Positions 24,387-34,472 are shown, counted from the stretch's first letter. The stretch is 64,000 bases of DNA from CBDCFL01 sp965216135 (GCA_965216135.1 CBDCFL010000015.1:1-64000); one strand, 5' to 3'. A program made the numbers and translations. The notes: generated by a model not told the origin, from the letters alone.

Positions 24387-26207
24387 ATGGATTTGCGCAA
24401 TATCGCGATCATCGCCCATGTCGATCATGGCAAAACCACGCTGGTCGACGAATTGCTCAAGCAATCCGGCTCGTTCAGGGAAAACCAGGCGGTGGCTGAA
24501 CGGGTGATGGATTCAAATGATATCGAGCGCGAGCGTGGTATCACGATACTGGCGAAATGCACTTCGGTTTTGTGGAAAGACACCCGCATCAACATCGTTG
24601 ATACGCCCGGACATGCCGATTTTGGCGGCGAGGTCGAACGCATCCTGTCGATGGTCGACGGCGTCGTCCTGCTGGTCGATGCGGCCGACGGGCCGATGCC
24701 GCAGACGAAATTCGTCACCTCCAAGGCGCTGGCGCTGGGGCTGCGCCCGATTGTGGTCTTGAACAAGGTCGACAAACCCGATGCAGAGCCCGACCGCGCG
24801 CTTGATGAGGTATTCGATTTATTTGCGGCGCTGGACGCAGATGACGATCAGCTTGATTTTCCGCATCTTTATGCCTCTGGCCGGGCCGGCTGGGCCGATA
24901 CTGAGCTGGGCGGAGCGCGGCGCGACCTGGCGGCGCTTTTCAATCTGATCGTCAACCATGTCCCCGCGCCTCGGCAATTGGCGCATCTGTCCGAGCCTTT
25001 TTCGATGTTGGCAACGACACTCGCGGCGGACCTTTTTGTCGGGCGCATCCTGACCGGCCGTGTCGAAAGCGGTACATTGAATGTAGGCGCAACTGTTCAG
25101 GCCCTGTCGCGCATTGGCCAAAAGATCGAGCAGTTTCGTGTCACCCGGATCACCGCCTTTCGCGGGCTCGCCCAACAGCCGATTGACCAGGCGCAGGCGG
25201 GCGACATCGTGACCTTGGCGGGAATGTCCAAGGCCACCGTATCGGACACCATCGCCGCGCTGGCGGTGGACACCCCGCTTGCCGCCCAACCGATCGATCC
25301 ACCAACGATTTCGGTCACATTCGGAATTAACGACAGCCCGCTTGCCGGGCGGGACGGCCAAAAAGTGCAATCGCGTGTCATCCGTGAACGGCTGATGCGC
25401 GAGGCCGAGCAGAATGTCGCGATCCGGGTGACCGACACGCCCGGGGGCGAGGCGTTCGAGGTTGCCGGTCGGGGCGAGCTGCAGATGGGAGTCTTGATTG
25501 AGAATATGCGCCGCGAGGGGTTTGAATTGTCGATCTCGCGCCCGCAGGTCCTGATGCGGCAGGAAGACTACCAGATGCTGGAACCCGTCGAAGAGGTTAC
25601 CATCGACGTCGATGATGAATATTCCGGTGCCGTGATCGAAAAGCTGACCGGGCCGCGCCGGGGCGAACTGGCCGATATGCGACCCGCAGGCAACGGCAAA
25701 TCGCGGATCATCGCGCATGTGCCGAGCCGGGGATTGATCGGCTATCAGGGTGAATTTCTGACCGATACCCGTGGCACCGGCGTGCTCAACCGGGTGTTTC
25801 ATGCCTGGTTGCCGCATAAGGGGGCCATTCCGGGACGGCGGGCAGGCGTGCTGATCTCGATGGAGCCTGGTGTGTCGGTGGCCTATGCGCTGTGGAACCT
25901 TGAAGACAGGGGCCGGCTTTTTGTTGGCGCGCAAGAGCAGGTCTATCAGGGCATGATCATTGGCGAACATTCGCGCGGCAATGATCTTGAAGTGAACCCT
26001 CTGAAGGGCAAAAAACTGACCAATATCCGCGCTTCGGGGACCGATGAGGCGGTGCGCCTGACCACGTCGGTGCGGCTCTCGCTGGAACAGGCGATCGCCT
26101 ATATCAATGGCGACGAATTGGTCGAAGTGACGCCAAAAGCGATCCGGCTGCGCAAGCGCTTGCTTGATCCCCATGCGCGAAAACGGGCGGCCAGAGGCGT
26201 GGGCTGA
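24387..26207 (+). CDS. typA: Ribosome-associated translational GTPase TypA/BipA
   Basis: 606 residues, full length. G1 AHVDHGKTTLVDELL (residues 9-23), switch II DTPGHADFGGEVERIL, G4 VLNKVDKPDAEPDRA; then domain II, EF-G III/V-like domains and the BipA C-terminal domain (LFVGAQEQVYQGMIIGEHSR, KLTNIRASGTDEAVRLTTSV). It assists 50S assembly and translation under stress. The start at 24387 has weak upstream purines. The 230 bases before it hold no gene I recognise. Confidence 0.97.
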   Translation: MDLRNIAIIAHVDHGKTTLVDELLKQSGSFRENQAVAERVMDSNDIERERGITILAKCTSVLWKDTRINIVDTPGHADFGGEVERILSMVDGVVLLVDAADGPMPQTKFVTSKALALGLRPIVVLNKVDKPDAEPDRALDEVFDLFAALDADDDQLDFPHLYASGRAGWADTELGGARRDLAALFNLIVNHVPAPRQLAHLSEPFSMLATTLAADLFVGRILTGRVESGTLNVGATVQALSRIGQKIEQFRVTRITAFRGLAQQPIDQAQAGDIVTLAGMSKATVSDTIAALAVDTPLAAQPIDPPTISVTFGINDSPLAGRDGQKVQSRVIRERLMREAEQNVAIRVTDTPGGEAFEVAGRGELQMGVLIENMRREGFELSISRPQVLMRQEDYQMLEPVEEVTIDVDDEYSGAVIEKLTGPRRGELADMRPAGNGKSRIIAHVPSRGLIGYQGEFLTDTRGTGVLNRVFHAWLPHKGAIPGRRAGVLISMEPGVSVAYALWNLEDRGRLFVGAQEQVYQGMIIGEHSRGNDLEVNPLKGKKLTNIRASGTDEAVRLTTSVRLSLEQAIAYINGDELVEVTPKAIRLRKRLLDPHARKRAARGVG

Positions 26208-26224
26208 ACAGGCGCAAATAAACG

Positions 26225-26290
26225 TGTCCACATGTGGACAGGTTTCAAACCCCAGATAACGCGGCGATAAAAGTGTTAACGCCGCATTAA
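26225..26290. promoter_or_regulatory. 16-base palindrome and CtrA-like box between convergent genes
   Basis: TGTCCACATGTGGACA at 26225-26240 is a perfect palindrome. GTTAACGCCGCATTAA at 26275-26290 reads on the minus strand as TTAA-N7-TTAAC, the full CtrA consensus. Both lie between the 3' ends of typA and the DUF1330 gene, where no promoter is expected. The palindrome could act as a terminator stem, although no T-run follows. Confidence 0.4.
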
Positions 26291-26318
26291 ACCGTCGTGC
26301 CGGGGTGGGGCGAGCGGC

Positions 26319-26606
26319 CTATTCTGTGGTTTCGACGATGACAAGATCGCGCACTGAGGCGTTGCGGCCATGGTCCAGCGCCGCCTGGTATTCGGGCGAA
26401 TTGTAGCATTCTACGGCCGCTTCAACCGAAGCAAACCGGGTGACGACGTTGCGCGCGCGGTCGCGACCTTCCAGTTGCACGTATCGGCCGCCGCGCGCGA
26501 TGAACGTGCCACCGTGTTTGGCAATCGCTGGACCGGCAAGTTCGGCATATTTGGCGTAAGCCTCGGCGTCGGTGACTTCAACATTCGTAATCCAAAGTGC
26601 AGGCAT
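26319..26606 (-). CDS. DUF1330 family protein
   Basis: 95 residues from ATG 26606 (MPALWITNVEVTDAEAYAKY). A single DUF1330 domain of the dimeric alpha/beta-barrel (ferredoxin-like) fold, with the conserved GGTFIARGGRYVQLEG stretch and FASVEAAVECYNSPEYQAAL. Function of the family is unknown; members resemble small monooxygenases or stress-response proteins. It starts 4 bases after the alaS stop, so it is probably cotranscribed with alaS. Confidence 0.88.
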   Translation of the reverse strand: MPALWITNVEVTDAEAYAKYAELAGPAIAKHGGTFIARGGRYVQLEGRDRARNVVTRFASVEAAVECYNSPEYQAALDHGRNASVRDLVIVETTE

Positions 26607-26610
26607 TACT

Positions 26611-29262
26611 CTATTCTTCCAGCAACTTGCGCACCGCAATTAATGCAGCATCGGCCTCGCTCGCGTCCGGGCCACCGCCCTGGGCCATATCAGCGCGCCC
26701 GCCACCGCCTTTGCCGCCAAGTTCCGCGACCGCGGCGCGCACCAGATCGACCGCCGAATATCGCCCCGTCAGGTCGTTGGTGACCCCAGCTGCGACCGCC
26801 GCCTTGCCGCCGGTGTCGGCAATCAGCACCACCACGCCCGCGCCGATGCGGGCCTTGTGCTCGTCAATCAGCGGCGGCAAATCCTTGCCGGTGACTCCGG
26901 ACAATGTTTGCGCCACCAGAGTCACGCCATCAATCACCTCGTCGCACGCATCAGCCTGACTACCACCCGACAATGCCAGCTCGCGGCGCAATTGGGCCAC
27001 TTCGCCACGCAAGGCTTTACGCTCGTCGGCCAGCGCCCGCACACGCGCCGGCACATCGGCAAAAGGTGTTTTAAGAGAGGCCGCTAAGGTGTTGATTTGT
27101 TGGACAGCATTGACAAAATAGTCTTGTGCCGCTGCGCCTGTCAGAGCCTCGATACGGCGCACCCCGGCGCTGGATGCGCTATCGCCGAGCATCACAAACG
27201 TGCCGATGTCGCCGGTGCGCGCCACATGCGTGCCGCCGCACAGTTCGATCGACCAGGTCTGGCAATCCGATCCCCTGCCGGTCGGAGCCCGTCCCATGGA
27301 CACAACGCGAACTTCCTGCCCATATTTTTCGCCAAAAAGCGCCTGGGCCCCAATCGCACGGGCGTCATCGGGGGACGTGATGCGGGTTTCGACGGGCGCG
27401 TTCTGGCGGATGAAAGCGTTGACCTCGCGATCCACCTTCTGAAGCTCGGCGCCGCTTAGCGCTTTGGCATGCGCAAAGTCGAACCTGAGCCGGTCAGGCG
27501 CATTCAGCGAACCGCGCTGCGCGACGTGGTCGCCCAACGTCTGGCGCAGCGCTTCGTGCAGCAAATGGGTCGCGGAGTGATTGGCGCGGATAGCTGACCG
27601 GCGGTCATGATCGACCGTCAGGCGGACACCGTCGCCTTTGCTGATCTGACCGTCGGTCATTTCGATCTCGTGAACGACGACGCCGCCGACTTTCCTGGTG
27701 TCGCCGACGCGGGCTTGCCCCAAAGTGGCGGAGATCTGGCCGGTGTCGCCGACCTGGCCGCCCGCCTCGGCATAAAACGGCGTCTGGTTCACCACCAACT
27801 GGCCGCTTTGGCCTGCCGACAGCACCTCGACCGCCGAACCATCTGCGACCAGTGCCAGAACCTGGCCCTCTGCAGCTTCGGTTTCATAGCCCAGGAATTC
27901 GGTGGCACCGCTGGTATCGGCAATGTCAAACCAGATCGCCGCATCGGCGCTCTCGCCCGATCCGGCCCAGGCCGCCCGTGCTTTGGCCTTTTGCTCGGCC
28001 ATCGCCGCCTCAAAACCAACGACATCAACGCCGCGATCAATTTCGCGCAGCGCGTCCTGAGTAAGGTCGAGCGGAAAGCCGAACGTGTCGTAAAGTTTGA
28101 ACGCGGTTTGGCCCGGCAATTCGGCATCATCGGGCAATTTGCCCAATTCGTGATCCAACAGTTTCAGCCCGCGTTCCAGGGTTTGCTTGAACCGCGTCTC
28201 TTCGTTGCGGAATGTTTCCTCGATCAGCGCCTGACCATGCACCAATTCGGGATAGGCCAGACCCATTTCTGCGACCAGTGCCGGGACCAGGCGGTGCATG
28301 ACCGGATCGCTGGCCCCCAGAAGATGCGCATGACGCATCGCGCGGCGCATGATCCGGCGCAAAACATAACCGCGGCCCTCGTTCGATGGCAGCACCCCCT
28401 CGGCAACCAGAAACGAGCACGACCGCAGGTGATCGGCGATTACACGGTGATGGGTCAGATGATCCGGGCCCACCCCGGTATTGGTGGCATGGGCCGAGGC
28501 GTCGATCAGCGCCAGCATCAGGTCGGTTTCGAACAGATTGTTGGTGCCCTGCATCAACGCCGCGAACCGTTCCAACCCCATACCGGTGTCAATGGATTGC
28601 ATGTCCAATTCGCGCAAAGTGCCATCGTCGAACTGCTCGTTCTGCATGAACACCAGGTTCCAAATCTCGATGAATCTGTCGCCGTTTTCGTCCGGGCTGC
28701 CGGGTGGGCCACCCCAGATCTTGTCGCCAAAATCATAAAATATTTCACTCGATGGGCCGCAGGGTCCGGTCGGACCCATGCGCCAGAAATTGTCATCCGT
28801 TGCGATGCGGATGATGCGCCCATCAGGCACGCCGATCTTTTTCCATATCGCGGCTGCCTCGTCATCGGTGTGATAGACCGTGACCGACAATTTATCCCTG
28901 TCGACGCCAAAATCGCGCGTCAGTAGGTTCCAGGCATAGGCGATCGCATCAGACTTGAAGTAATCGCCAAAGCTGAAATTACCCAGCATTTCAAAGAATG
29001 TCAGGTGGCGGGCGGTGTAGCCGACATTGTCCAGATCATTATGCTTGCCGCCGGCACGCACGCATTTCTGGCTGGTCGCCGCGCGGCTGTAATCGCGCCG
29101 CTCAAGTCCGGTGAACAGGTTCTTGAACTGAACCATGCCGGAATTGGTGAACATCAGGGTGGGATCGTTGCGCGGCACCAGCGGCGAGCTGTCGACGACG
29201 CGGTGTCCGTTTCCGGCAAAATAATCCAGAAATGTGGACCGAATGTCGTTGAGGCTGGCCAT
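26611..29262 (-). CDS. alaS: Alanyl-tRNA synthetase
   Basis: About 883 residues, full length. Class II catalytic core (DIRSTFLDYFAGNGHRVVDS, TLMFTNSGMVQFKNLFTGLE), tRNA-recognition region, the editing domain with HxxxH in ANHSATHLLHEALRQTLGDH and the C-x3-H site SIELCGGTHVARTGD, and the C-terminal DHHA1 domain with the glycine-rich AELGGKGGGGRADMAQGGG. It charges tRNA-Ala and hydrolyses mischarged Ser/Gly. Start ATG 29262 (MASLNDIR) is preferred; ATG 29277 is five codons upstream. The downstream neighbour is DUF1330. Confidence 0.97.
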   Translation of the reverse strand: MASLNDIRSTFLDYFAGNGHRVVDSSPLVPRNDPTLMFTNSGMVQFKNLFTGLERRDYSRAATSQKCVRAGGKHNDLDNVGYTARHLTFFEMLGNFSFGDYFKSDAIAYAWNLLTRDFGVDRDKLSVTVYHTDDEAAAIWKKIGVPDGRIIRIATDDNFWRMGPTGPCGPSSEIFYDFGDKIWGGPPGSPDENGDRFIEIWNLVFMQNEQFDDGTLRELDMQSIDTGMGLERFAALMQGTNNLFETDLMLALIDASAHATNTGVGPDHLTHHRVIADHLRSCSFLVAEGVLPSNEGRGYVLRRIMRRAMRHAHLLGASDPVMHRLVPALVAEMGLAYPELVHGQALIEETFRNEETRFKQTLERGLKLLDHELGKLPDDAELPGQTAFKLYDTFGFPLDLTQDALREIDRGVDVVGFEAAMAEQKAKARAAWAGSGESADAAIWFDIADTSGATEFLGYETEAAEGQVLALVADGSAVEVLSAGQSGQLVVNQTPFYAEAGGQVGDTGQISATLGQARVGDTRKVGGVVVHEIEMTDGQISKGDGVRLTVDHDRRSAIRANHSATHLLHEALRQTLGDHVAQRGSLNAPDRLRFDFAHAKALSGAELQKVDREVNAFIRQNAPVETRITSPDDARAIGAQALFGEKYGQEVRVVSMGRAPTGRGSDCQTWSIELCGGTHVARTGDIGTFVMLGDSASSAGVRRIEALTGAAAQDYFVNAVQQINTLAASLKTPFADVPARVRALADERKALRGEVAQLRRELALSGGSQADACDEVIDGVTLVAQTLSGVTGKDLPPLIDEHKARIGAGVVVLIADTGGKAAVAAGVTNDLTGRYSAVDLVRAAVAELGGKGGGGRADMAQGGGPDASEADAALIAVRKLLEE

Positions 29263-29389
29263 TTTGCGCGGATCCATTCAGCACATTGTCATTGGCCTCG
29301 TTTACCCACGGCGCAAGTCATAGTCCACAGCGCGACAGCAAAGACCGGGCAAATTTTCCCGGCCCGTAATTTCGTATGATGCTGGACCT

Positions 29390-30460
29390 TTAGGTGTCGA
29401 GTAACGCTTCGTCGAGGTCCTCGGACCCATCAAAATCCAGACCATGCGCGGCACGGATCTTGTCCTCGATGTCGCGCGCGATATCGGGGTTGTCGCGCAA
29501 AAAACCCTTGGCATTTTCGCGGCCCTGCCCGATGCGTTCGTCGCCGTAGGAAAACCACGACCCCGATTTCTCGACAATCCCGGCCTTGACGCCCATGTCG
29601 ACCAGTTCCCCGGTTTTGGAAATGCCTTCGCCATACATGATGTCAAACTCGACCTGTTTGAACGGCGGGGCGACCTTGTTCTTGACCACCTTGACCCGCG
29701 TCGAATTGCCAACCACCTCGTCGCGGTCCTTGATGGCGCCAATGCGGCGGATGTCGAGGCGGACCGAGGCATAGAATTTCAGCGCATTGCCGCCGGTCGT
29801 GGTTTCCGGGCTGCCGAACATGACGCCGATTTTCATCCGGATCTGGTTGATAAAGATGACCATGCACTTGGAACGCGCGATCGAGCTGGTCAGCTTGCGC
29901 ATTGCCTGGCTCATCAGACGGGCATGAACGCCGACCGACGCGTCGCCCATATCGCCTTCGAGCTCTGAGCGCGGCGTCAGCGCGGCAACCGAATCGACTA
30001 CCACCATGTTGACCGCACCAGAGCGCACAAGCGTGTCGACAATCTCCAGCGCCTGCTCGCCGGTGTCGGGCTGTGAGATCAACAGTTCATCAAGATCAAC
30101 GCCCAGTTTCCTGGCATAAAGCGGGTCCAGAGCATGTTCGGCATCGACAAAGGCGCAGACACCGCCGGTTTTCTGTTCTTCGGCCACCGCATGCAGCGCC
30201 AGCGTGGTCTTGCCCGAGCTTTCAGGCCCGTAAATCTCGACGACGCGTCCTTTGGGCAGGCCGCCAATTCCCAACGCGATATCAAGGCCCAATGAACCGG
30301 TTGATGTCGCCTCGATCTCGGGGATCGGATTATCGCCACCCAGCCGCATGATCGAACCCTTGCCAAACTGGCGCTCGATCTGCGCCAATGCGCTGTCGAG
30401 TGCCTTTTGTTTGTCGCTGCTGCGCTTGCTGTCCATTTCCAGAATATCTGCCGTGGCCAT
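29390..30460 (-). CDS. recA: Recombinase RecA
   Basis: 356 residues, complete. Walker A GPESSGKTTLALHAVAEEQK, Walker B NMVVVDSVAAL, L1/L2 loops (ELEGDMGDASVGVHARLMSQ; NQIRMKIGVMFGSPETTTGG), and the usual acidic C-terminus (DFDGSEDLDEALLDT). Catalyses strand exchange and coprotease activation of LexA. An SOS box lies about 50 bases upstream of its start. The order alaS-recA-cckA is one I associate with Rhodobacterales. Confidence 0.98.
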   Translation of the reverse strand: MATADILEMDSKRSSDKQKALDSALAQIERQFGKGSIMRLGGDNPIPEIEATSTGSLGLDIALGIGGLPKGRVVEIYGPESSGKTTLALHAVAEEQKTGGVCAFVDAEHALDPLYARKLGVDLDELLISQPDTGEQALEIVDTLVRSGAVNMVVVDSVAALTPRSELEGDMGDASVGVHARLMSQAMRKLTSSIARSKCMVIFINQIRMKIGVMFGSPETTTGGNALKFYASVRLDIRRIGAIKDRDEVVGNSTRVKVVKNKVAPPFKQVEFDIMYGEGISKTGELVDMGVKAGIVEKSGSWFSYGDERIGQGRENAKGFLRDNPDIARDIEDKIRAAHGLDFDGSEDLDEALLDT

Positions 30461-30509
30461 ATTGTTTTCCTTATTTCACACCCCGATGGGGGCAGCAATG
30501 CTGCTTGAT

Positions 30510-30524
30510 GTTCACCTCTTGTTC
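30510..30524 (-). promoter_or_regulatory. LexA (SOS) box of recA
   Basis: On the recA strand the sequence is GAAC-AAGAGGT-GAAC, an exact match to the alphaproteobacterial LexA site GAAC-N7-GAAC, 50 bases upstream of the recA start codon. DNA damage should relieve repression here. Confidence 0.85.
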
Positions 30525-30637
30525 CAACATCTTATGCGGACAAAAGCAGAACTTATCAAGCTATTTTTCTGAAAATCAGAATGACTGAGTCGTGGTTAAA
30601 AAAGCGTTTAGCCGGGGCCGATTCGGGGCGACGGGGC

Positions 30638-32171
30638 CTAATGAAGCTGATTTGACACCGTTGTCGTCAGATCAGACAGGGAAAACGGTTTGGGCAGAAA
30701 GACCGAATTTGGTATGCGTGCCTGCTGGTCGGCGAAATTGTCCTCGGCATAGCCGGACACGAACACGACACGCGTGTCCGGGCGGTCAATGAGCGCTTGG
30801 GCGACCCAGCTTGGCCCGTCCAGGCCGGGCATAATGACATCGGTGACAAAAACGTCCACCTGCAGGTCCGGATCTTCGAGCGTTCTGAGCCCATCCTCGG
30901 CGCATTCAGCCTCGACCACCGTGTAACCGCGCATCTTGAGCGCGCGCGCGGCAAAGGCCCGCACCGGTGCCTCGTCCTCGACCAACAGGACGACGCCGCC
31001 GATATGGGGTTGCCGGGGCTCCGGCAATTCTTGCGGCTCGTTGCCCGGTTCGGGCCGCGAGATTTCAGGTTTGTGGACCGGAAAGAACAGGGTGAATGTC
31101 GTGCCGGAACCGGCGACGCTGTCAGCAAAGATAAAGCCGCCGGTTTGCTTGACAATACCATAGGCCATCGACAGGCCAAGCCCGGTGCCCTCGCCGGTCT
31201 TCTTGGTGGTGTAAAACGGTTCAAATATCTTCGGCAACTTTTCTGCTGGTATACCGCTGCCCTGATCATTGACCAGAATGACAATATACTCGCCCGGCGG
31301 AACCACGGCGCGATCACGCTCATAAGGCTGATCAAGCGTTTCCAGGCGGGTTTCGACATGGATCGTCCCACCGCCGGGCATCGCATCGCGGGCGTTGACG
31401 ACAAGGTTCATGATCACCTGTTCCAATTGCCGTTTGTCGGCGCAAATTGGTGGCAGGTTCGGGTCGTGTTCTTGGGTCAGAGTAACCTTTTCGCCGACCA
31501 GCCGGTTGAGCAAATGGGTCAGGTCCTCGAGGATATCGTGGACTTCGACTATTTCCGGCTTGAGCGTCTGTTTGCGCGAAAACGCCAGCAATTGGCCGAC
31601 GAGCGAGGCGGCGCGATTGGCGTTTTGATGTATCTGGTTCAGGTCGCCATAATCGGGGTCCCCCTCGTCATGGCGAAGCATCAGCAGGTCGCAATGGCCG
31701 CTGATCGCGGTCAGCAGATTGTTGAAATCATGCGCCACCCCGCCGGCCAGCTGGCCGATCGCCTGCATCTTCTGGCTTTGGACAAACTGCGCTTCCAGGG
31801 TCTTGAGCTTGGTGGCATCGTTGAGGGTGATGACCAGGCCCGGCTCGCCGTCGTCATTCACCTGCGCCACCGAGACCTGCAGGAAAACATCCGTGCTGGG
31901 GCGGGTGGCGCGCACAAATTCCGATTGCAGGTCGCGCTGATGTTCGGTTGCAGTGGCCAGCCAGTCCGCCACTGATCTACCCAGACCTTCCACCAGATCG
32001 GCGAAAAACAGGCTCTCTTCGCTATCGATGCCCAAAAGCGCCCGCGCCATTGCGTTGCTGGAACGGATCGTGGCGTCCTGGGCCACTTTCAGGATCGCCA
32101 CCGGCAATTCGTCAAGACTGTCCAGGGGCCGCACATCCTCGACCGTCTGGCTGCTGGTCGGAAAGATGTAG
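30638..32171 (-). pseudogene. cckA: cckA, 3' part (PAS, kinase and receiver domains)
   Basis: CckA is the hybrid kinase that feeds phosphate through ChpT to CtrA. This part has a PAS domain (DELPVAILKVAQDATIRSSN), the His box (QLAGGVAHDFNNLLTAISGH, about 170 codons into the open frame), N box MNLVVNARDAMPGGG, G boxes (IFEPFYTTKKTGEGTGLGLS), and a receiver (VVLLVEDEAPVRAFAARALK; VDVFVTDVIMPGLDG; Lys in FLPKPFSLSD). The cckA sequence stops at 32171 against an IS1380 end; the open frame extends to an ATG at 32239 inside the IS (MLKYNTLPTARNAK). The membrane and first sensor regions are at 35325-36119. A soluble kinase piece could in principle be made if the IS provides a promoter. Confidence 0.9.
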
Positions 32172-33823
32172 CTCGCATTCCCCAAGTAACGTGACGATTT
32201 CGCGTTCCGGGCGGTCGGTAATGTGTTATATTTCAGCATGTTAATGGACTGGAGGCGGCGGATTATGGATCACCGGGAGGGTGCAGATAAAACGGGTGAT
32301 GTTCGGCTTGATTTTGACCGTCGCGTGCGGCTGGAATTCCATGGTTCGAAGATCAGTTCAAATGGCGGATTGCTGTTGTTCCGGGAACTGGATGAAGTGC
32401 CCGGCCGGCACGACATTGCGGGCGGATTGCTGAGAGACACGCGAACTGGCCACAATCGCCTGCACTCACTGGTCGGCCTGTTGCGCCAGTCGGTCTTTGG
32501 TCGGCTGGCCGGGTACGATGATGTGAATGATGCGGATCGTTTATCGCTTGATCCGGTAATGCGGCAGGTGGTCGGCGGACGGGCTGTGGATGCCAGGGCC
32601 GCATCCTCAAGCCAGATGGGACGGCTCGAAACCGAGGTGCTGGCAACTTCGGATAATCGCACTGCGCTGGCTGACTTGTCAGGGCAATGGATCGACCGGA
32701 TTCACGAACGCAAACCTCCCAAGTGGATCACGCTGGATATGGATAGCCCGGTCAGCCCGACCCACGGAACGCAGGAAGACACGGCCTGGAACGGTCATTT
32801 CGGCTGCATGTGTTATCACCCGCTGTTCGTCTTCAATCAGTTTGGTCATCTTGAACGCTGCGCTCTGCGGCCCGGCAATGTGCACAGTGCGGATGGTTGG
32901 AAAGACGTTCTGAAGTCGGTCATGGCGCGATATGCAGATCGCCACCTGATGCGGTTCTTCCGAGGTGACGCCGCCTTCGCCATCCCGGACCTCTACGGGA
33001 TGCTCGAAGCGGAGAGCTGTTTCTATGCCAACCGGCTCCGCACCAATCGTGTTCTTCAGGGCAGGATTGCGCATCTGCTCAAGCGCCCTGTGGGCCGTCC
33101 GCCCAACCATGTGCGACGCACCTGCGGCGACTTCCAATATCAGGCTGCGTCCTGGGACAAACCCCGTCGTGTCATCGCCAAGGTGGAATGGCATCCGGGT
33201 GAATTGTTCCCGAGGGTTGGTTTTGTCGTTACCAATATGCCAATGGAGGCAGACTGGATCATTCAGTTCTACAATCAGCGTGGCACCGCTGAGCAGCACA
33301 TCAAAGAGGGAAAGCAGGCAATCAACTGGACGCGCCTGTCCTGCAAGGGCATGGCGCAGAACGAGGTCCGCCTTCAGCTTCACGCACTGGCCTACAATCC
33401 CGGTGTCTTCCTGCAAGGCACTGATCTGCCCGGGGAGATAGCCGACTGGTCGCTGACCAGCCTGCAGACACGACTGATCAAAACCGGCGCGAGGGTCGTC
33501 CGCCACGCCCGCGCCATTACCTTCCAGCTTGCCGAGGTTGCGGTCAGCGGAAATTTGTTCAACCGCGTCCTTGCCGCCATCCAAAGGCTACGCGCGCCAC
33601 CGGTTCCAACATGACGGTGTCAGCGGCAAAACCTGAAGAAAAGCGGCTCGGCTAGTTTGTTCCAACCGCTGTTGATCAGGCTGAAAGCTGCGTCAAACCA
33701 GCCGCTGAGGGCAGAAACCTCGCTAGGATGCCAAATCCACAGCACAGCGAAACCGAAAGGCTTGATCATGGCCCAAATTGGTTGAGGCATACAGAAGATG
33801 GCCTTCTACTTGGGGAATGTCGG
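32172..33823 (+). mobile_element. IS1380-family element, copy 2
   Basis: The left end CTCGCATTCCCCAAGTA (32172) and the right end, inverted, CCGACATTCCCCAAGTA (33823) match each other and the ends of copy 1. The bases flanking the two ends differ, so there is no target duplication; the element probably took part in a deletion or rearrangement within cckA. Confidence 0.8.
32265..33614 (+). CDS. IS1380-family transposase
   Basis: 449 residues from ATG 32265, complete. SKISSNGGLLLFRELDEVPG, KWITLDMDSPVSPTHGTQED with the first catalytic Asp, FVFNQFGHLERCALRPGNVH, MRFFRGDAAFAIPDLYGMLE (second Asp) and YNQRGTAEQHIKEGKQAINW (Glu). This is an unbroken version of the frameshifted transposase at 13766-15141 and could act on both copies in trans. 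It reads opposite to cckA. Confidence 0.93.
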   Translation: MDHREGADKTGDVRLDFDRRVRLEFHGSKISSNGGLLLFRELDEVPGRHDIAGGLLRDTRTGHNRLHSLVGLLRQSVFGRLAGYDDVNDADRLSLDPVMRQVVGGRAVDARAASSSQMGRLETEVLATSDNRTALADLSGQWIDRIHERKPPKWITLDMDSPVSPTHGTQEDTAWNGHFGCMCYHPLFVFNQFGHLERCALRPGNVHSADGWKDVLKSVMARYADRHLMRFFRGDAAFAIPDLYGMLEAESCFYANRLRTNRVLQGRIAHLLKRPVGRPPNHVRRTCGDFQYQAASWDKPRRVIAKVEWHPGELFPRVGFVVTNMPMEADWIIQFYNQRGTAEQHIKEGKQAINWTRLSCKGMAQNEVRLQLHALAYNPGVFLQGTDLPGEIADWSLTSLQTRLIKTGARVVRHARAITFQLAEVAVSGNLFNRVLAAIQRLRAPPVPT

Positions 33824-33956
33824 TTAAGTGCATTCCGAATATTTTTGCTTCATTTTATAGTATATAAACGAAATTACTGCAAGAAAAACAAACAGTTATC
33901 CCGTATCTGCAAATCTAAACTCCTGTATTCGCCGCAAGTTATGGCTTAGTAGTCAG
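33824..33956. other. AT-rich stretch without a gene
   Basis: Markedly AT-rich compared with its surroundings, including long A/T runs. No gene, repeat or terminator is recognised. It lies inside the DNA inserted in cckA, between the IS1380 end and an IS21 scrap, and supports a foreign origin of this segment. Confidence 0.5.
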
Positions 33957-34044
33957 GACGGGTTGGGGCCGATCCGGGAGGCCTGCCGCCGGATGCGTTC
34001 CGGCGTCCAGTCGGCGCGGAACCGATGGTTCGGGGGCATGTGCT
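33957..34044 (-). pseudogene. IS21 istA fragment
   Basis: The minus strand encodes HMPPNHRFRADWTPERIRRQ then ASRIGPNPS, matching HMPANHRFRTDWTPERIRTQ of the complete istA at 8055-9584 but diverged in sequence. About 29 codons remain. It is a scrap of a third IS21 lineage. Confidence 0.8.
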
Positions 34045-34105
34045 TTTAATTGCAAACCTTTGATAATAAATAAGGAAACTCAATACTTAATATCGTGATC
34101 CCGCT

Positions 34106-34135
34106 TATAAAACAGCCCGCAATATGCGGGCTGTA
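34106..34135 (-). terminator. Rho-independent terminator after DUF736 gene
   Basis: Stem ACAGCCCGC / GCGGGCTGT (34112-34134) with an ATATT loop, followed on the minus strand by TTTTATAA. It would end the trb-derived transcript. Confidence 0.75.
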
Positions 34136-34157
34136 AGTTGGCCTATGTGCAAACCAC

Positions 34158-34472
34158 CTATTCAACCATCCGTTCCCAGAGGAGAATATGCTGATCGCCT
34201 TGTTTGACGAGGCGGGCGCGGATTTCTTCGTCCATGTGGGGATCATCGAGGATGAGGTTGATATATTCCCGCTCACCGTCTTTGGTGGTCTGTTTCCAGC
34301 CGCGTCCGATCTGAAACTGTCCGCTGCGGACGATATAGTCCGGTTCGCTGCTGTCCGGTGATTTGTCATATGGGTCTATGATGATATTGCCAAGATCGTG
34401 CAGTTTTCTGGTTTCAAGCATCCCTTCAAAATGTGATCCCTTGTCGTAAAATGTTCCGATTTTCAAAGCCAT
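34158..34472 (-). CDS. DUF736 family protein
   Basis: 104 residues, MALKIGTFYDKGSHFEGMLE to LLWERMVE. The DUF736 family is typical of rhizobial and other alphaproteobacterial conjugative plasmids and ICEs, with unknown role. The start overlaps the stop of the DUF2274 gene by one base, and a good terminator follows. Here it is cargo in DNA that split cckA. Its sequence features (YINLILDDPHMDEEIRARLV) look intact. Confidence 0.85.
   Translation of the reverse strand: MALKIGTFYDKGSHFEGMLETRKLHDLGNIIIDPYDKSPDSSEPDYIVRSGQFQIGRGWKQTTKDGEREYINLILDDPHMDEEIRARLVKQGDQHILLWERMVE

Noticed and set aside
24819..28926. Long antisense frames opposite typA and alaS
   Set aside because: Both sense genes are complete and conserved; the opposite frames show no motifs and start at arbitrary codons.
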